Shown: positions 35,654-44,795 of the stretch, piece by piece
Position numbering within the stretch: position 1 is the first letter of the stretch
How the letters are laid out: each line of letters opens with the position of its first letter
Assembly (NCBI RefSeq): GCF_001812805.1
Contig: NZ_KV810519.1
Span: forward strand, 100,573 to 164,572
DNA length: 64,000 nt
Direction: 5' to 3'
Source of the DNA: Corynebacterium sp. HMSC078H07
Lineage (GTDB): Bacteria; Actinomycetota; Actinomycetes; Mycobacteriales; Mycobacteriaceae
Notes under the pieces: model-generated
Told to the model about the DNA's origin: nothing
Seen by the model: only the letters and a program-made list of their open reading frames with translations
The model's database searches: none
Translations under genes and position numbers: made by a program

Positions 35654-36955
35654 TCAGTTCGCAAGCGCCTGCTTGACGAGCTCGAGGGCGGCGGCGAGCT
35701 CGACGTCGCTTAGGTGCCCAAAACCCAACACCACACCTTCCTCGGCGGCCGCACCACCCCAGTAATCCCGCAGTGGGGTGAGGGTGAGGCCCAAGTCGGC
35801 CGCGCGCTTGACGACGCCCTCCTCACACAACAACACCGCATGGAGCCCACCATGGATGGGCAGGAGGGTGGCGGGGGTATCCTCCAGCGCGGCGCGGACG
35901 AGGTCGCGGCGGCGCTTGTAGGCGCGGCGCATTCGGCCGGTATGACGCCGCAGCGCGCCGCTGGCCAGATAGTTTGCCAAGGCTGCTTGGGGGATAGCTC
36001 CCACCGGCTGGCCAAAGACCTCCCGCACCTGATCCACCGCCGAGCGCAAGCCCGGCGGCACCACGAGGTAGCCACACGCAATCGACGGCGAAATCACCGA
36101 GGAAAAAGTACCCAGCAACACCGTGTGCTCCGGGGCGAGCGCCGCCAGCGCTGGAAGCGGTTGGCCGACGTAGCGCAACTCGGAATCGAAGTCATCCTCG
36201 ATGATGAGCACGTTATTGTCTCGCGCCCACTCGACGAGCTCCGCGCGCCGGGCAGCCGGCAGGGAACCGCCGTAAGGGTGCTGATGGGACGGCGTGACGA
36301 TGAGAACGTCGAGGTCAACGGTGGGGACGGTGACGCCTTCGGTGTCGGTGGGGACGTCGATAAGCACGTGGCCCAAAGCCTGGGGAACGCGGCGCAAACT
36401 GGGATAGCCCGGCGATTCCACGCCCACGCGAAGCTGGCCGCCCAGCGCGCGCAGCAGCACCGACAGCCCGTCGCGGGCGCCGGCGGTGATGACAACATAG
36501 GCGGGGTCGACCGTCAGCCCACGCATGTGGCGAAGGTGAGTGGCCACCTCGCGGGGGAGATCGCCGGATGGGTCTACGGCGGCCTTGCGCCACGCCGCCC
36601 TCCATTCGGGGGTGATGATTCCGGCCGTATCGGGCAAACCGGGAGTCAACTCCACGCGCGGCGGGGTGGGGGTGGACCGCGGCGCAGGAGCAGGCTGCGG
36701 AGCGCGCCCGTGCGGCAAGTGCGGATTGATGACGGTACCCGAACCAACTTCCGCGGTGAGATAGCCCTCGGCGGTGAGCTGTTCGTAGGCGGTGACCACG
36801 CTGCCTCGGGAAATGCCGAGCTGACTCGCCAGCGCGCGCGTGGAGGGAACCTGCTCGCCGGGTAAAAGAATTCCGGTGGCAACCTGGGTGCGGAGGGCTT
36901 CGGCAATCTGCACCGGCAGGGAGCGCGTATCAGATGGGTCGAGGCGGAGAGGCAT
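35654..36955 (-). CDS. pdxR: MocR-type regulator PdxR
   Basis: A 433-residue GntR/MocR regulator. Winged helix at residues 10-75 (ISRGSVVTAYEQLTAEGYL), then a class I aminotransferase-like domain. In the place where MocR proteins carry the PLP-binding lysine (GTFSK pattern), the sequence reads GTFSSVISPS, so the usual Schiff-base Lys is Ser. Divergent from pdxS-pdxT with two AAGTGGTC-type half-sites between them. PdxR activates pyridoxal 5'-phosphate synthesis in C. glutamicum and related species. Confidence 0.88.
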   Translation of the reverse strand: MPLRLDPSDTRSLPVQIAEALRTQVATGILLPGEQVPSTRALASQLGISRGSVVTAYEQLTAEGYLTAEVGSGTVINPHLPHGRAPQPAPAPRSTPTPPRVELTPGLPDTAGIITPEWRAAWRKAAVDPSGDLPREVATHLRHMRGLTVDPAYVVITAGARDGLSVLLRALGGQLRVGVESPGYPSLRRVPQALGHVLIDVPTDTEGVTVPTVDLDVLIVTPSHQHPYGGSLPAARRAELVEWARDNNVLIIEDDFDSELRYVGQPLPALAALAPEHTVLLGTFSSVISPSIACGYLVVPPGLRSAVDQVREVFGQPVGAIPQAALANYLASGALRRHTGRMRRAYKRRRDLVRAALEDTPATLLPIHGGLHAVLLCEEGVVKRAADLGLTLTPLRDYWGGAAAEEGVVLGFGHLSDVELAAALELVKQALAN

Positions 36956-36966
36956 GGCCCCATCAT

Positions 36967-36977
36967 AAGTGGTCTAA
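36967..36977 (+). promoter_or_regulatory. PdxR half-site 1
   Basis: AAGTGGTCTAA, close to the C. glutamicum PdxR motif AAAGTGGWCTA. Inverted relative to the copy at 37005-37017. Confidence 0.6.
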
Positions 36978-37004
36978 TCCAACACCCGGAAAATGGCTCT
37001 TGTC

Positions 37005-37017
37005 TTGGACCACTTTT
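37005..37017 (-). promoter_or_regulatory. PdxR half-site 2
   Basis: Minus strand AAAAGTGGTCCAA. With the first site it forms an inverted pair, matching over 10 of 11 positions, in the 81-bp pdxR/pdxS gap. Confidence 0.6.
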
Positions 37018-37036
37018 CGGGGCCATGATGTGACCT

Positions 37037-37939
37037 ATGACTGAACAGAAGAATGAACAGGGACGCGCCACCACGCGCGTCAAGCGTGGACTGGCTGACA
37101 TGCTCAAGGGCGGCGTCATCATGGATGTCGTAACCCCGGAGCAGGCACGAATTGCTGAAGACGCGGGTGCTTCCGCCGTCATGGCGCTCGAGCGCGTGCC
37201 GGCTGATATCCGTGCCCAAGGTGGCGTGGCCCGCATGTCGGATCCGGACCTCATTGAGGGCATCGTCAATGCCGTCGACATCCCGGTGATGGCGAAGGCC
37301 CGCATCGGCCACTTCGTCGAGGCGCAGATTCTGGGCGAGCTGGGTGTGGACTTCATCGATGAGTCCGAGGTGCTCAGCCCGGCCGATTACGTCAACCACA
37401 TCAACAAGTGGGGCTTTGACGTGCCGTTCGTGTGCGGTGCGACGAACCTGGGCGAGGCCCTGCGCCGCATCACCGAGGGTGCGGCGATGATCCGTTCCAA
37501 GGGCGAGGCCGGTACTGGCGACGTCTCCGAGGCTGTCAAGCACCTGCGCACCATCAAGGGCGAAATCGCGCGCCTCCAGAACCTAGACCGCGATGAGCTC
37601 TACGTGGCGGCCAAGGAACTGCAGGCGCCGTACGACCTGGTCGCTGAGGTTGCAGAGACCGGCAAGCTGCCGGTCGTGCTGTTCGTTGCCGGTGGCGTGG
37701 CCACGCCTGCCGACGCCGCCCTCGTCCGCCAGATGGGCGCCGAAGGTGTCTTCGTCGGCTCCGGCATCTTCAAGTCGGGTGAGCCTGCCAAGCGTGCGGA
37801 GGCCATCGTCAAGGCGGCGACCCTCTACGACCAGCCTGCCGAGCTGGCCAAGATTTCCCGCGGCCTGGGCGAGGCCATGGTGGGCATCAACGTTAACGAC
37901 GTCCCCGCGCCGCATCGCCTGGCTGAACGCGGATGGTAA
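37037..37939 (+). CDS. pdxS: Pyridoxal 5'-phosphate synthase lyase subunit
   Basis: A 300-residue (beta/alpha)8 enzyme combining ribose 5-phosphate, glyceraldehyde 3-phosphate and ammonia into PLP. Typical blocks are [50 protein letters not shown] and [12 protein letters not shown]. Overlaps pdxT by 7 bp. Confidence 0.97.
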   Translation: MTEQKNEQGRATTRVKRGLADMLKGGVIMDVVTPEQARIAEDAGASAVMALERVPADIRAQGGVARMSDPDLIEGIVNAVDIPVMAKARIGHFVEAQILGELGVDFIDESEVLSPADYVNHINKWGFDVPFVCGATNLGEALRRITEGAAMIRSKGEAGTGDVSEAVKHLRTIKGEIARLQNLDRDELYVAAKELQAPYDLVAEVAETGKLPVVLFVAGGVATPADAALVRQMGAEGVFVGSGIFKSGEPAKRAEAIVKAATLYDQPAELAKISRGLGEAMVGINVNDVPAPHRLAERGW

Positions 37940-38610
37940 CCACCGTCGGGGTCCTCGCGCTGCAGGGCGGCGTGGAAGAGCACATCGCTGTGCTGGAAGG
38001 TCTCGGCGTGGCTACGCGCCGGGTACGTCTTCCCCAAGACCTCGACGGGCTCGACGGCATCATTCTGCCCGGCGGCGAGTCGAGCGCGATTGACAAGCTG
38101 GCACGCTCCTGTGGCGTCGCTGAGCCGCTGCGCCGCGCCGTCGAAAATGGGCTGCCGGTCCTCGCGACATGCGCAGGACTCATCTACAGTGCCCGCGAGC
38201 TCGACAACCCCGCGCCGGGCCAGCAGACGCTCGCGCTTATCGACGTCTCCGTTCGCCGCAACGCCTTCGGCAACCAGCGCTTCTCCGAGGAGCGCATCGT
38301 CCCAGTCGTCATGCCCACCGTCGGTGGCCGCAATGAGGCGGGGGATGAGGTGTTGGATATCGAGGCGAGCTTTATCCGGGCTCCCATCGTTACCCGCGTG
38401 GGCGAAGGGGTGGAGGTCATCGCGACCGTGCCGTTCTTGGCTCCCGTGGGAGAAGGCACGGACCGTGACGTGGATGGACAGAAATCCTCACTGGATGCGG
38501 GTGGCGACGCAATCGTTGGCGTGCGGCAGGGCAACGTTACGGCGCTGAGCTTTCACCCGGAAGAAAACGAGGATTCCCGCCTCCATGCCGCGTGGTTGGC
38601 GTCACTCTAG
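37933..38610 (+). CDS. pdxT: Pyridoxal 5'-phosphate synthase glutaminase subunit
   Basis: A 225-residue class I glutaminase feeding ammonia to PdxS. Nucleophile Cys in LATCAGLIY, oxyanion loop [11 protein letters not shown], and His-Glu in SFHPEENED. Length and motifs are normal; a short linker with [10 protein letters not shown] near the C-terminus is longer than usual. Confidence 0.95.
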   Translation: MVTTVGVLALQGGVEEHIAVLEGLGVATRRVRLPQDLDGLDGIILPGGESSAIDKLARSCGVAEPLRRAVENGLPVLATCAGLIYSARELDNPAPGQQTLALIDVSVRRNAFGNQRFSEERIVPVVMPTVGGRNEAGDEVLDIEASFIRAPIVTRVGEGVEVIATVPFLAPVGEGTDRDVDGQKSSLDAGGDAIVGVRQGNVTALSFHPEENEDSRLHAAWLASL

Positions 38611-38617
38611 GCGGAGG

Positions 38618-38632
38618 CAGCTAATTTAGCTG
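38618..38632. terminator. Short palindrome after pdxT
   Basis: CAGCTAA-T-TTAGCTG, perfect arms, followed by TTT. Either a weak terminator of pdxST (CAGCT/AGCTG stem) or an operator; it lies only 4 bp from the next palindrome. Confidence 0.4.
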
Positions 38633-38636
38633 TTTA

Positions 38637-38652
38637 ACTATCGCGCGATAGT
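38637..38652. promoter_or_regulatory. Perfect 16-bp palindrome upstream of ppc
   Basis: ACTATCGCGCGATAGT. A -10-like TACATT lies at 38662-38667, which places this palindrome over the -35 region of ppc. Looks like a repressor operator; the regulator is not identified. Confidence 0.5.
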
Positions 38653-38709
38653 GATGTGGGCTACATTGAAGTCTGAACGCTGAACAGATCACGTCCAGAA
38701 AGGCCCGCT

Positions 38710-41454
38710 GTGAGCACACCCGCCCCAGAACAAGTCCGCGAAGATATCCGCCTTCTTGGCCGAGTGCTGGGCAGGGTCATCGCTCAACAAGAGGGCGAGG
38801 ACGTCTTCGACCTCGTCGAATCTACCCGCCGCATGGCCTTCGACGTCGCCCACGGCGATGCCAAGCCGGAAGACCTCGTAGCCATCTTCCGCGATCTCGA
38901 CATCACCAAGGTCAACCTCGTCGCCCGCGCCTTTAGCTACTTCGCGCTCATTGCCAACCTTGCAGAGGACCTAGAAGACGAGTCTGTTGATGCGCCTGTA
39001 TCACTGCGCAAGACCTTCGCCAAGCTCAAAGCCGAGGGCGTCGCGCCTGCCGACGCCGCCTCCATCATCCGTGGCGCGCACGTCGCTCCTGTGCTCACCG
39101 CACATCCCACCGAAACCCGCCGCCGTACCGTCTTCGACACCCAGACGCGCATCAAAGACCTGCTCAAGGAATCGCACCGCGGCGGCGACATTGCGGCGAT
39201 TGAAAAAGAGATGTACCTGCGCATGACGCTACTGTGGCAGACCGCGCTTATCCGCATCGCTCGCCCCACCTTGGAGGACGAGGTGGACGTTGGCTTGCGC
39301 TACTACAAGCTATCCCTGCTCGACCAGGTCCCCGCCCTCAACCGAGCCATCCGCCATGCCATGCGCGAGACCTTTGGCCAGCAGCTGCCGGATTCCCCGG
39401 TCGTGCGCCCAGGCTCTTGGATCGGCGGCGACCATGACGGCAACCCCTATGTCACTGAACACACCCTCACCTACGCCACCCGCAAGGCCGCAAAAACGGT
39501 TCTGCGCTACTACGAGGAGCAACTAGCCGAGTTGGAGCGTGAGCTCTCCCTTTCCGACCGCTACTCCTCCAGCTCCAAGGAGCTGGGCGCGCTTGCCGAC
39601 GCCGCACATAACACCGAAGAATCCCGCGTCGACGAACCATACCGCCGCGCCATTTACGGTATCCGGCACCGTGTGAAGGCAACGCTGCAGGAGGTGAAGG
39701 GTGAGAAGAGGGGGACGTCGGCAAGCGCGTATGCCTCGCCGGAAGAACTCAAGCGTGACTTGGACGTGATCGACCGTTCGCTGCGCCAGTTCAATGACGA
39801 CATCATCGCCGATGACCGCTTGGCGCGTTTGCGCTCCGCTGTGACGACTTTTGGCTTTCACCTCTATTCGCTGGATATGCGCCAGAATTCGGAGTCCTTC
39901 GAGAACGTGCTCACGGAGATTTTCGCGGAAGCGAGCATCGTCGAGGAGTATCGCGCGCTGAGCGAGGAGGACAAGATTGAGCTGCTGGTGAAAGAACTGC
40001 AGACCAACCGCCCGCTGCTGTTCCCCAATGCGGAATTCAGCGAGGACACCGCCAAGGAGCTTGGCATCTTCCGGGCGGCTGCGCGGGCGGTGCGGGATCT
40101 GGGGCCGGAGTCGGTGTCGCACTGCATCATCTCCATGACGGGCACGGTCTCCGATATTTTGGAGCCGATGGTGCTGCTCAAGGAAGTGGGGCTGAAACAG
40201 GTGGACGTGGTGCCGCTGTTTGAAACCATCGAGGATTTGAAGGCCGGCGCCGGGATTCTGGAGAAGCTGTGGGCGGTGCCGGTGTATCGCGAGCATCTGC
40301 GCTCGCGTGGTGACATCCAAGAGGTCATGCTGGGCTACTCCGATTCCAACAAGGATGGCGGCTACCTGCAGGCCAACTGGGCACTGTATGACGCCGAGCT
40401 TGACTTAGTGGAGCTGTGTCAACGCTTCGGTATTGGACTGCGCCTCGCGCATGGCCGCGGTGGGGCGGTTGGTCGCGGTGGCGGCCCGACCTATGATGCG
40501 ATTTTGGCGCAGCCGAAGGGAGCGGTGGCCGGTTCGGTGCGTATTACCGAGCAAGGAGAGGTCATCTCCGCAAAGTACGGTGCGCCGGAAACTGCGCGCC
40601 GCCATTTAGAGGCTTTCGTCTCTGGTGCGCTGGAGGCGTCGTTGCTCGATACTGAGCCGATTGCGGACCCGGAGCGCGCCTACGAGATCATGCGCGAGCT
40701 GGCGTCCTTGAGCGGCGCGGCGTACCGCCAGCTTGTCGACGACCCCGGCTTCATCGCCTACTTCACCCAGTCCACGCCTTTACACGAGATTGGCGAGCTT
40801 AACCTGGGTTCGCGCCCGACCTCACGCAAGCAGACCACCGCGATTTCGGACCTGCGCGCGATTCCGTGGGTGCTGTCGTGGTCGCAATCCCGCACAAACA
40901 TTCCTGGCTGGTTCGGTGTGGGAAGCGCAGTGACGTCGTGGGTAGCCCAAGGTGCTGGCACCGCCGGAAGTAGTGACGACACGTCACCCGGCGGAGAGGT
41001 TAAGAGCAGCGAGGTCAAGAGCGGCGAGGTCACGGCAGGTGAGGAGGAGCGCTGGGAGGAGTTGCGTGAGCTCTATCGCACCTGGCCATTCTTCCGCTCG
41101 GTGTTTTCCAACATGGCCCAGGTCATGGCTAAGGCGGAGATGCAGCTAGCGCGCCTCTACGCCAACCTGGTTGATGATAAGACCACCGCCGAGCGCATCT
41201 TTGCTCTCATCTCGGAGGAGTTTGAGCGAACCCGCGAGGTCTACCTCAAGGTCACAGGCAACGCGGATCTGGTCAGCGAGAATCAGCGCCAGGCGCGCTC
41301 GCTCAAGCGCCGCTACCCGTACTTGCTCCCGCTCAACGCTGTTCAGCTCGAGCTGCTGCGCCGCTACCGTCAAGGCGATGACCAGTTCCTCGTGTCCAAG
41401 ACCATCCAGGTCACGATGAACGGCCTCGCCACAGCGCTGCGTAACGCCGGCTAA
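38710..41454 (+). CDS. ppc: Phosphoenolpyruvate carboxylase
   Basis: A 914-residue anaplerotic enzyme converting PEP and bicarbonate to oxaloacetate. Catalytic motifs: VLTAHPTETRRRT, GSWIGGDHDGNPYVT, MLGYSDSNKDGGYLQANW and HGRGGAVGRGGGP. Starts with GTG after AGAAAGG. Between the SIPGWFGVG-type loop and the ELYRTWPFF block an insertion of about 25 residues contains imperfect EVKS/EVKSG/EVTAG repeats, absent from the family norm. The last codons and the stop belong to a 12-bp tandem repeat that continues downstream. Confidence 0.95.
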   Translation: MSTPAPEQVREDIRLLGRVLGRVIAQQEGEDVFDLVESTRRMAFDVAHGDAKPEDLVAIFRDLDITKVNLVARAFSYFALIANLAEDLEDESVDAPVSLRKTFAKLKAEGVAPADAASIIRGAHVAPVLTAHPTETRRRTVFDTQTRIKDLLKESHRGGDIAAIEKEMYLRMTLLWQTALIRIARPTLEDEVDVGLRYYKLSLLDQVPALNRAIRHAMRETFGQQLPDSPVVRPGSWIGGDHDGNPYVTEHTLTYATRKAAKTVLRYYEEQLAELERELSLSDRYSSSSKELGALADAAHNTEESRVDEPYRRAIYGIRHRVKATLQEVKGEKRGTSASAYASPEELKRDLDVIDRSLRQFNDDIIADDRLARLRSAVTTFGFHLYSLDMRQNSESFENVLTEIFAEASIVEEYRALSEEDKIELLVKELQTNRPLLFPNAEFSEDTAKELGIFRAAARAVRDLGPESVSHCIISMTGTVSDILEPMVLLKEVGLKQVDVVPLFETIEDLKAGAGILEKLWAVPVYREHLRSRGDIQEVMLGYSDSNKDGGYLQANWALYDAELDLVELCQRFGIGLRLAHGRGGAVGRGGGPTYDAILAQPKGAVAGSVRITEQGEVISAKYGAPETARRHLEAFVSGALEASLLDTEPIADPERAYEIMRELASLSGAAYRQLVDDPGFIAYFTQSTPLHEIGELNLGSRPTSRKQTTAISDLRAIPWVLSWSQSRTNIPGWFGVGSAVTSWVAQGAGTAGSSDDTSPGGEVKSSEVKSGEVTAGEEERWEELRELYRTWPFFRSVFSNMAQVMAKAEMQLARLYANLVDDKTTAERIFALISEEFERTREVYLKVTGNADLVSENQRQARSLKRRYPYLLPLNAVQLELLRRYRQGDDQFLVSKTIQVTMNGLATALRNAG

Positions 41455-41528
41455 TGCGCAGGCTAAAACGCCAGCTCAATCGCCAGCTCAATCGCCGGCT
41501 AAAACGCTAGCTAAATCGCCGGCTAAAT
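41445..41528 (+). repeat. Seven-copy 12-bp tandem repeat spanning the ppc stop codon
   Basis: Copies start at 41445, 41457, 41469, 41481, 41493, 41505 and 41517; consensus CGCCGGCTAAAT. The first copy codes for the end of PEPC and its TAA stop. Copies 3 and 4 are identical (CGCCAGCTCAAT). The unit is four codons long, so copy-number change keeps frame. Confidence 0.85.
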
Positions 41529-41559
41529 CCCGCGGCTGGCCACACTGGCACGCCGAATG

Positions 41560-41587
41560 CCCCGCGAGGAGGTGATTTCCTGCGGGG
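41560..41587. terminator. Hairpin between convergent ppc and HNH gene
   Basis: CCCCGC (41560-41565) pairs with GCGGGG (41582-41587), and AGGA (41567-41570) with TCCT (41578-41581), with one bulged G. No clear T-tract. Confidence 0.55.
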
Positions 41588-41626
41588 ATTCGGGACAATC
41601 ATGCGCTGCCAAGGTGGGGGCGGTGG

Positions 41627-42655
41627 CTAGTTGAAGGGGCTGGTGAAGACCGGGGAGGCGTCGTAAGGCGGAATCCATGCCACTCGCCCGCCGATGCGAT
41701 CCATGCGGCCGCGCGAGGGCGGGGCATCGGGGTCATCGTCGTTGACGCCGTTATGGTACGGGCACAGCGGCACCAAATTGAGGATGTTGGTCGGCCCGCC
41801 GCGGGCCCAAGCCTTGATGTGGTGAATCTGGCACTTTTCAAAGGGTACTTTGCAGCCCTCCCAGGCGCAGCAGGGATTCTCTGCAGCCAAGGCGAGGCGC
41901 TGTTTGGCGGTGGCGAAGCGCTGGAAGCGGAAAACATCGAGCGGGCCATGCTCGCGGCTGACCGCCACGATGATGCCTTTATCCAGCATCGCGCGTTCCA
42001 CCAGCTGCGAGCCGGTCATCGTCGCACCATCGGTGGTCCGGACAATGAACTCTTCGCCGTCCTTCTCCGTGTTGCCCTTGAGCAGCTCGGCATAGTCATC
42101 GAGCTGCAGGACCGCCATGGCAGTCACCTGAGTCTTGACACCGCCGCCCGAGAGGTTTTCCAGGAAGCTTGCGCCGGGGCGGTCTTGATCGATGGCCTTG
42201 AAGACGTCACTAAGCTCCAGCGAATCCGCCGTCACCGTGAGCGTGGCTAGGCCGTTGTCGTGCTGAGTAAGCTTGGCGCGCTCGGCATAGGTGCGAGGCT
42301 TGCGCATCTCACGCAGGTGCTTGCGGGCGACGTTCTCCACCAGTTCCGCGCTGGTCTGGCACAGCTCTACCCGCAAATCCCAGGCTTTATTGTGGTCCTG
42401 GACTTTGGCGACGAAACTTTCGATGAGCTGCAACGTAACCAATCCGTGGCCACGACGGCGGGCGGATTCGGCAGCGGTGCGCTGCTTCCGGGTGGAGGTC
42501 GTGTGCCCGAAGTAGGTGTGGTGGAGGGAGAGGAGGAGGGAGGCGTCGGCAGGCGTGGCGCCGAAGGACACGAGGTCGGATTCAGACAGGCCCGCGCACT
42601 CGGCCACCAGGTCAATGGCCCGGCCGAGTGCGGCGAAGAATGTCTGTAATCTCAT
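41627..42655 (-). CDS. DUF222 / HNH endonuclease domain protein (second copy)
   Basis: A 342-residue paralogue of the protein at 2388-3467. DUF222 helices at about residues 1-225, then HNH motifs CAWEGCKVPFEKCQIHHI, KAWARGGPTNILNLVPLC and YHNGVNDDD. The two copies share the order and spacing of all HNH motifs and the ATAKQRLALAAENP-type linker, but their N-terminal halves are diverged. Lacks the proline tail of the first copy. Confidence 0.85.
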   Translation of the reverse strand: MRLQTFFAALGRAIDLVAECAGLSESDLVSFGATPADASLLLSLHHTYFGHTTSTRKQRTAAESARRRGHGLVTLQLIESFVAKVQDHNKAWDLRVELCQTSAELVENVARKHLREMRKPRTYAERAKLTQHDNGLATLTVTADSLELSDVFKAIDQDRPGASFLENLSGGGVKTQVTAMAVLQLDDYAELLKGNTEKDGEEFIVRTTDGATMTGSQLVERAMLDKGIIVAVSREHGPLDVFRFQRFATAKQRLALAAENPCCAWEGCKVPFEKCQIHHIKAWARGGPTNILNLVPLCPYHNGVNDDDPDAPPSRGRMDRIGGRVAWIPPYDASPVFTSPFN

Positions 42656-42738
42656 ACCCCGCAGCCTAAAAGCGCCTCATCCGACGGACAAGGGCCGCCT
42701 ACCGCCGGCCGCGAAAACTGTGGATAACTAGCCCTGAC

Positions 42739-44766
42739 TCAGGCACCAGCGAGACCGCGGCGTTTAAGTAGCGGGGCGACGTCCTTGTCGCGGCCGCGGA
42801 ATTCGCGGTAGGCCTCCGTGAAGTCGCGGGAAGCCCCCTTGGACAGGATGACCTCGCGGAACCTCTCACCGGCGGCGCGCAGGTCGGACTGATCTTTGAA
42901 CCACTCGAAGCCATCGGCATCGAGGGCCTCCGCCCACAGATAAGAGTAGTAGCCCGCGGAGTAGCCACCGGCGAAGATGTGATTAAAGTACGTCGAGCGG
43001 TAGCGCGGCGCGATGAGCGGGTTATCCAAACCAGCAGCGCGCAGGGCTTCGGCCTCGAATTCGGCGACTGCTTCCGGGGTGGCCTCCAGCTTGGCGGCGT
43101 CGGCAGCGCTGAGCGAATGCCAGGCCAAGTCGATGATGGATGCTCCCAAGTACTCCGAGGTAGCGAAACCTTGGCCGAATTCGGAGGCGACGGTGATGGC
43201 ATCGAGGAGCTCGTCCGGGATGGGCTCGCCGGTCTCGACGTGGCGCGCGTACTCCTTGACCAGAGACCTATCGAGCGCCCAGTTCTCGTTGATCTGCGAG
43301 GGGAATTCTACCCAGTCGCGCGGGACGTTGGTGCCGGCGAAGGTGGGGTAGCGGACGTCGGAAAGCAGGCCGTGCAGGGCGTGGCCAAATTCGTGGAAGA
43401 CGGTGCGGACCTCGTCCATGCTGAGCAGCGGCTGCGAGCCGTCGGCGGGCTTAGTAATTCCCATGACGTTGACGATGACCGGCTTGCGCTCCAGCAGGCG
43501 GGACTGGCCCACGAACTCGCTCATCCACGCGCCGCCGCGCTTGGTGGGACGTCCGAAGTAGTCGGTAAGGAGAAGACCGATCCCGCTATCCTCGTGATTG
43601 CCGTCAATCACTTCCCAGACGCGTACCCCCTCTGCGTACCCTTCGAGGTCATCGCGCGGGTTAACGGTGATGCCGTAGAGGCGCTCGGCGGCGGCGAAGA
43701 CGCCCTGCTCCAGGACCTGGTCTAGCGGGAAGTATTTGCGCAGCTCGGCCTCGTCGAGGGAGAAGTCGCGGGCACGGACCTTGGATTCCCAGTAAGGCCA
43801 GTCCGCGGCGGAGAATCCTTGGCCGTTGAGTTCAGCTTCTTCGGCGAGGAGTTTCTGCTCGCCGGCGGCGTTGGCTGCGGCGGCGGGGGCGAGGTCAAAG
43901 AGCATGGAGCGGGCGGCGTCGGCAGTCGTGGCGGTTTCTTCGGCGATGACGTAGTCCGCATGCGTGGCGTAGCCCAGCAGCTCGGCGCGCTCGGCGCGCA
44001 GTTGGACGGCTTCGATGAGCCCCGGGATGTTGTTCTCGGAGCCCCTGCTTGCCGACGCCCCATACAGCCTCCCCCTCGCATCCTCCCGCGCCAAGCGGCT
44101 CAGCTCCGACTGCACGGTCGGCAGCTCCAGCGGAATGACGAAGCCCTCGCGGCCCAATGCTTCGGCATCGGCCTTTGCGGAAGCGATGCGCTCTGCGGGT
44201 AGGCCCTCGAGTTCCTCTTCGGTGAAGGAAACCGCGCGCTCGCGGGTAGACGCCATGAGATTGCGGCCGAATTCTTCGGAGAGCGTAGACAGGCGCTGGT
44301 TGATTTCGGAGAGACGGGCCTTGCCGGCCGCGTCGAGGTCGGCGCCTTTGCGGGCAAAGGTACGCAGGAGGTGATCGTGGAGGCGCTGGCCCTCGGGGTC
44401 GTCGGCAGGCGGCGTGGCCTCCTTAAGCCGCGCGTAGAGCACCTCGTTTTGGTACATCGCGTCATAGTGCGCGGATAGGCGTGGGTAGATGTCGGCGGCG
44501 ATCTCCTCCATCTCATCAGTGACATCCGTGCCGGAGAGGTTGCCGAAGACCGCCATGACGCGGTCGAGGTCCTGGCCGGAGCGCTCGAGCGCCTCCACAG
44601 TGTTTTCCCACGTGGGATCGGCGGGATTGTCGGTGATGGAGGCGATTTCGGCGTCGTGAAGCGCAAGTGCTTCGTCGAAGGCGGGGAGGTAGTGCTCTAC
44701 CTTGATGTCCGCAAACGGCGGCAGCTGGTACGGCAGCGTGGACGGGGTGAGTAGTGGGTTAGTCAT
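42739..44766 (-). CDS. M3-family zinc metallopeptidase (oligopeptidase A/Dcp type)
   Basis: A 675-residue cytosolic peptidase. The zinc site FHEFGHALHGLLSD (HExxH) lies near residue 462, with the third ligand Glu following in INENWALD. N-terminal helices begin LTPSTLPYQLPPFADIKVEHY, as in Dcp and PrlC. Cleaves short peptides or C-terminal dipeptides. Full length, no disruption. Whether it is a Dcp or an OpdA cannot be settled by eye. Confidence 0.92.
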   Translation of the reverse strand: MTNPLLTPSTLPYQLPPFADIKVEHYLPAFDEALALHDAEIASITDNPADPTWENTVEALERSGQDLDRVMAVFGNLSGTDVTDEMEEIAADIYPRLSAHYDAMYQNEVLYARLKEATPPADDPEGQRLHDHLLRTFARKGADLDAAGKARLSEINQRLSTLSEEFGRNLMASTRERAVSFTEEELEGLPAERIASAKADAEALGREGFVIPLELPTVQSELSRLAREDARGRLYGASASRGSENNIPGLIEAVQLRAERAELLGYATHADYVIAEETATTADAARSMLFDLAPAAAANAAGEQKLLAEEAELNGQGFSAADWPYWESKVRARDFSLDEAELRKYFPLDQVLEQGVFAAAERLYGITVNPRDDLEGYAEGVRVWEVIDGNHEDSGIGLLLTDYFGRPTKRGGAWMSEFVGQSRLLERKPVIVNVMGITKPADGSQPLLSMDEVRTVFHEFGHALHGLLSDVRYPTFAGTNVPRDWVEFPSQINENWALDRSLVKEYARHVETGEPIPDELLDAITVASEFGQGFATSEYLGASIIDLAWHSLSAADAAKLEATPEAVAEFEAEALRAAGLDNPLIAPRYRSTYFNHIFAGGYSAGYYSYLWAEALDADGFEWFKDQSDLRAAGERFREVILSKGASRDFTEAYREFRGRDKDVAPLLKRRGLAGA

Positions 44767-44795
44767 AAGAAACTACCGTACCTATGCAGAGTGTT

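Noticed and set aside
41445..41528. Possible CRISPR array at the 12-bp repeats
   Set aside because: Units are only 12 bp, directly adjacent and without spacers; no cas genes nearby.
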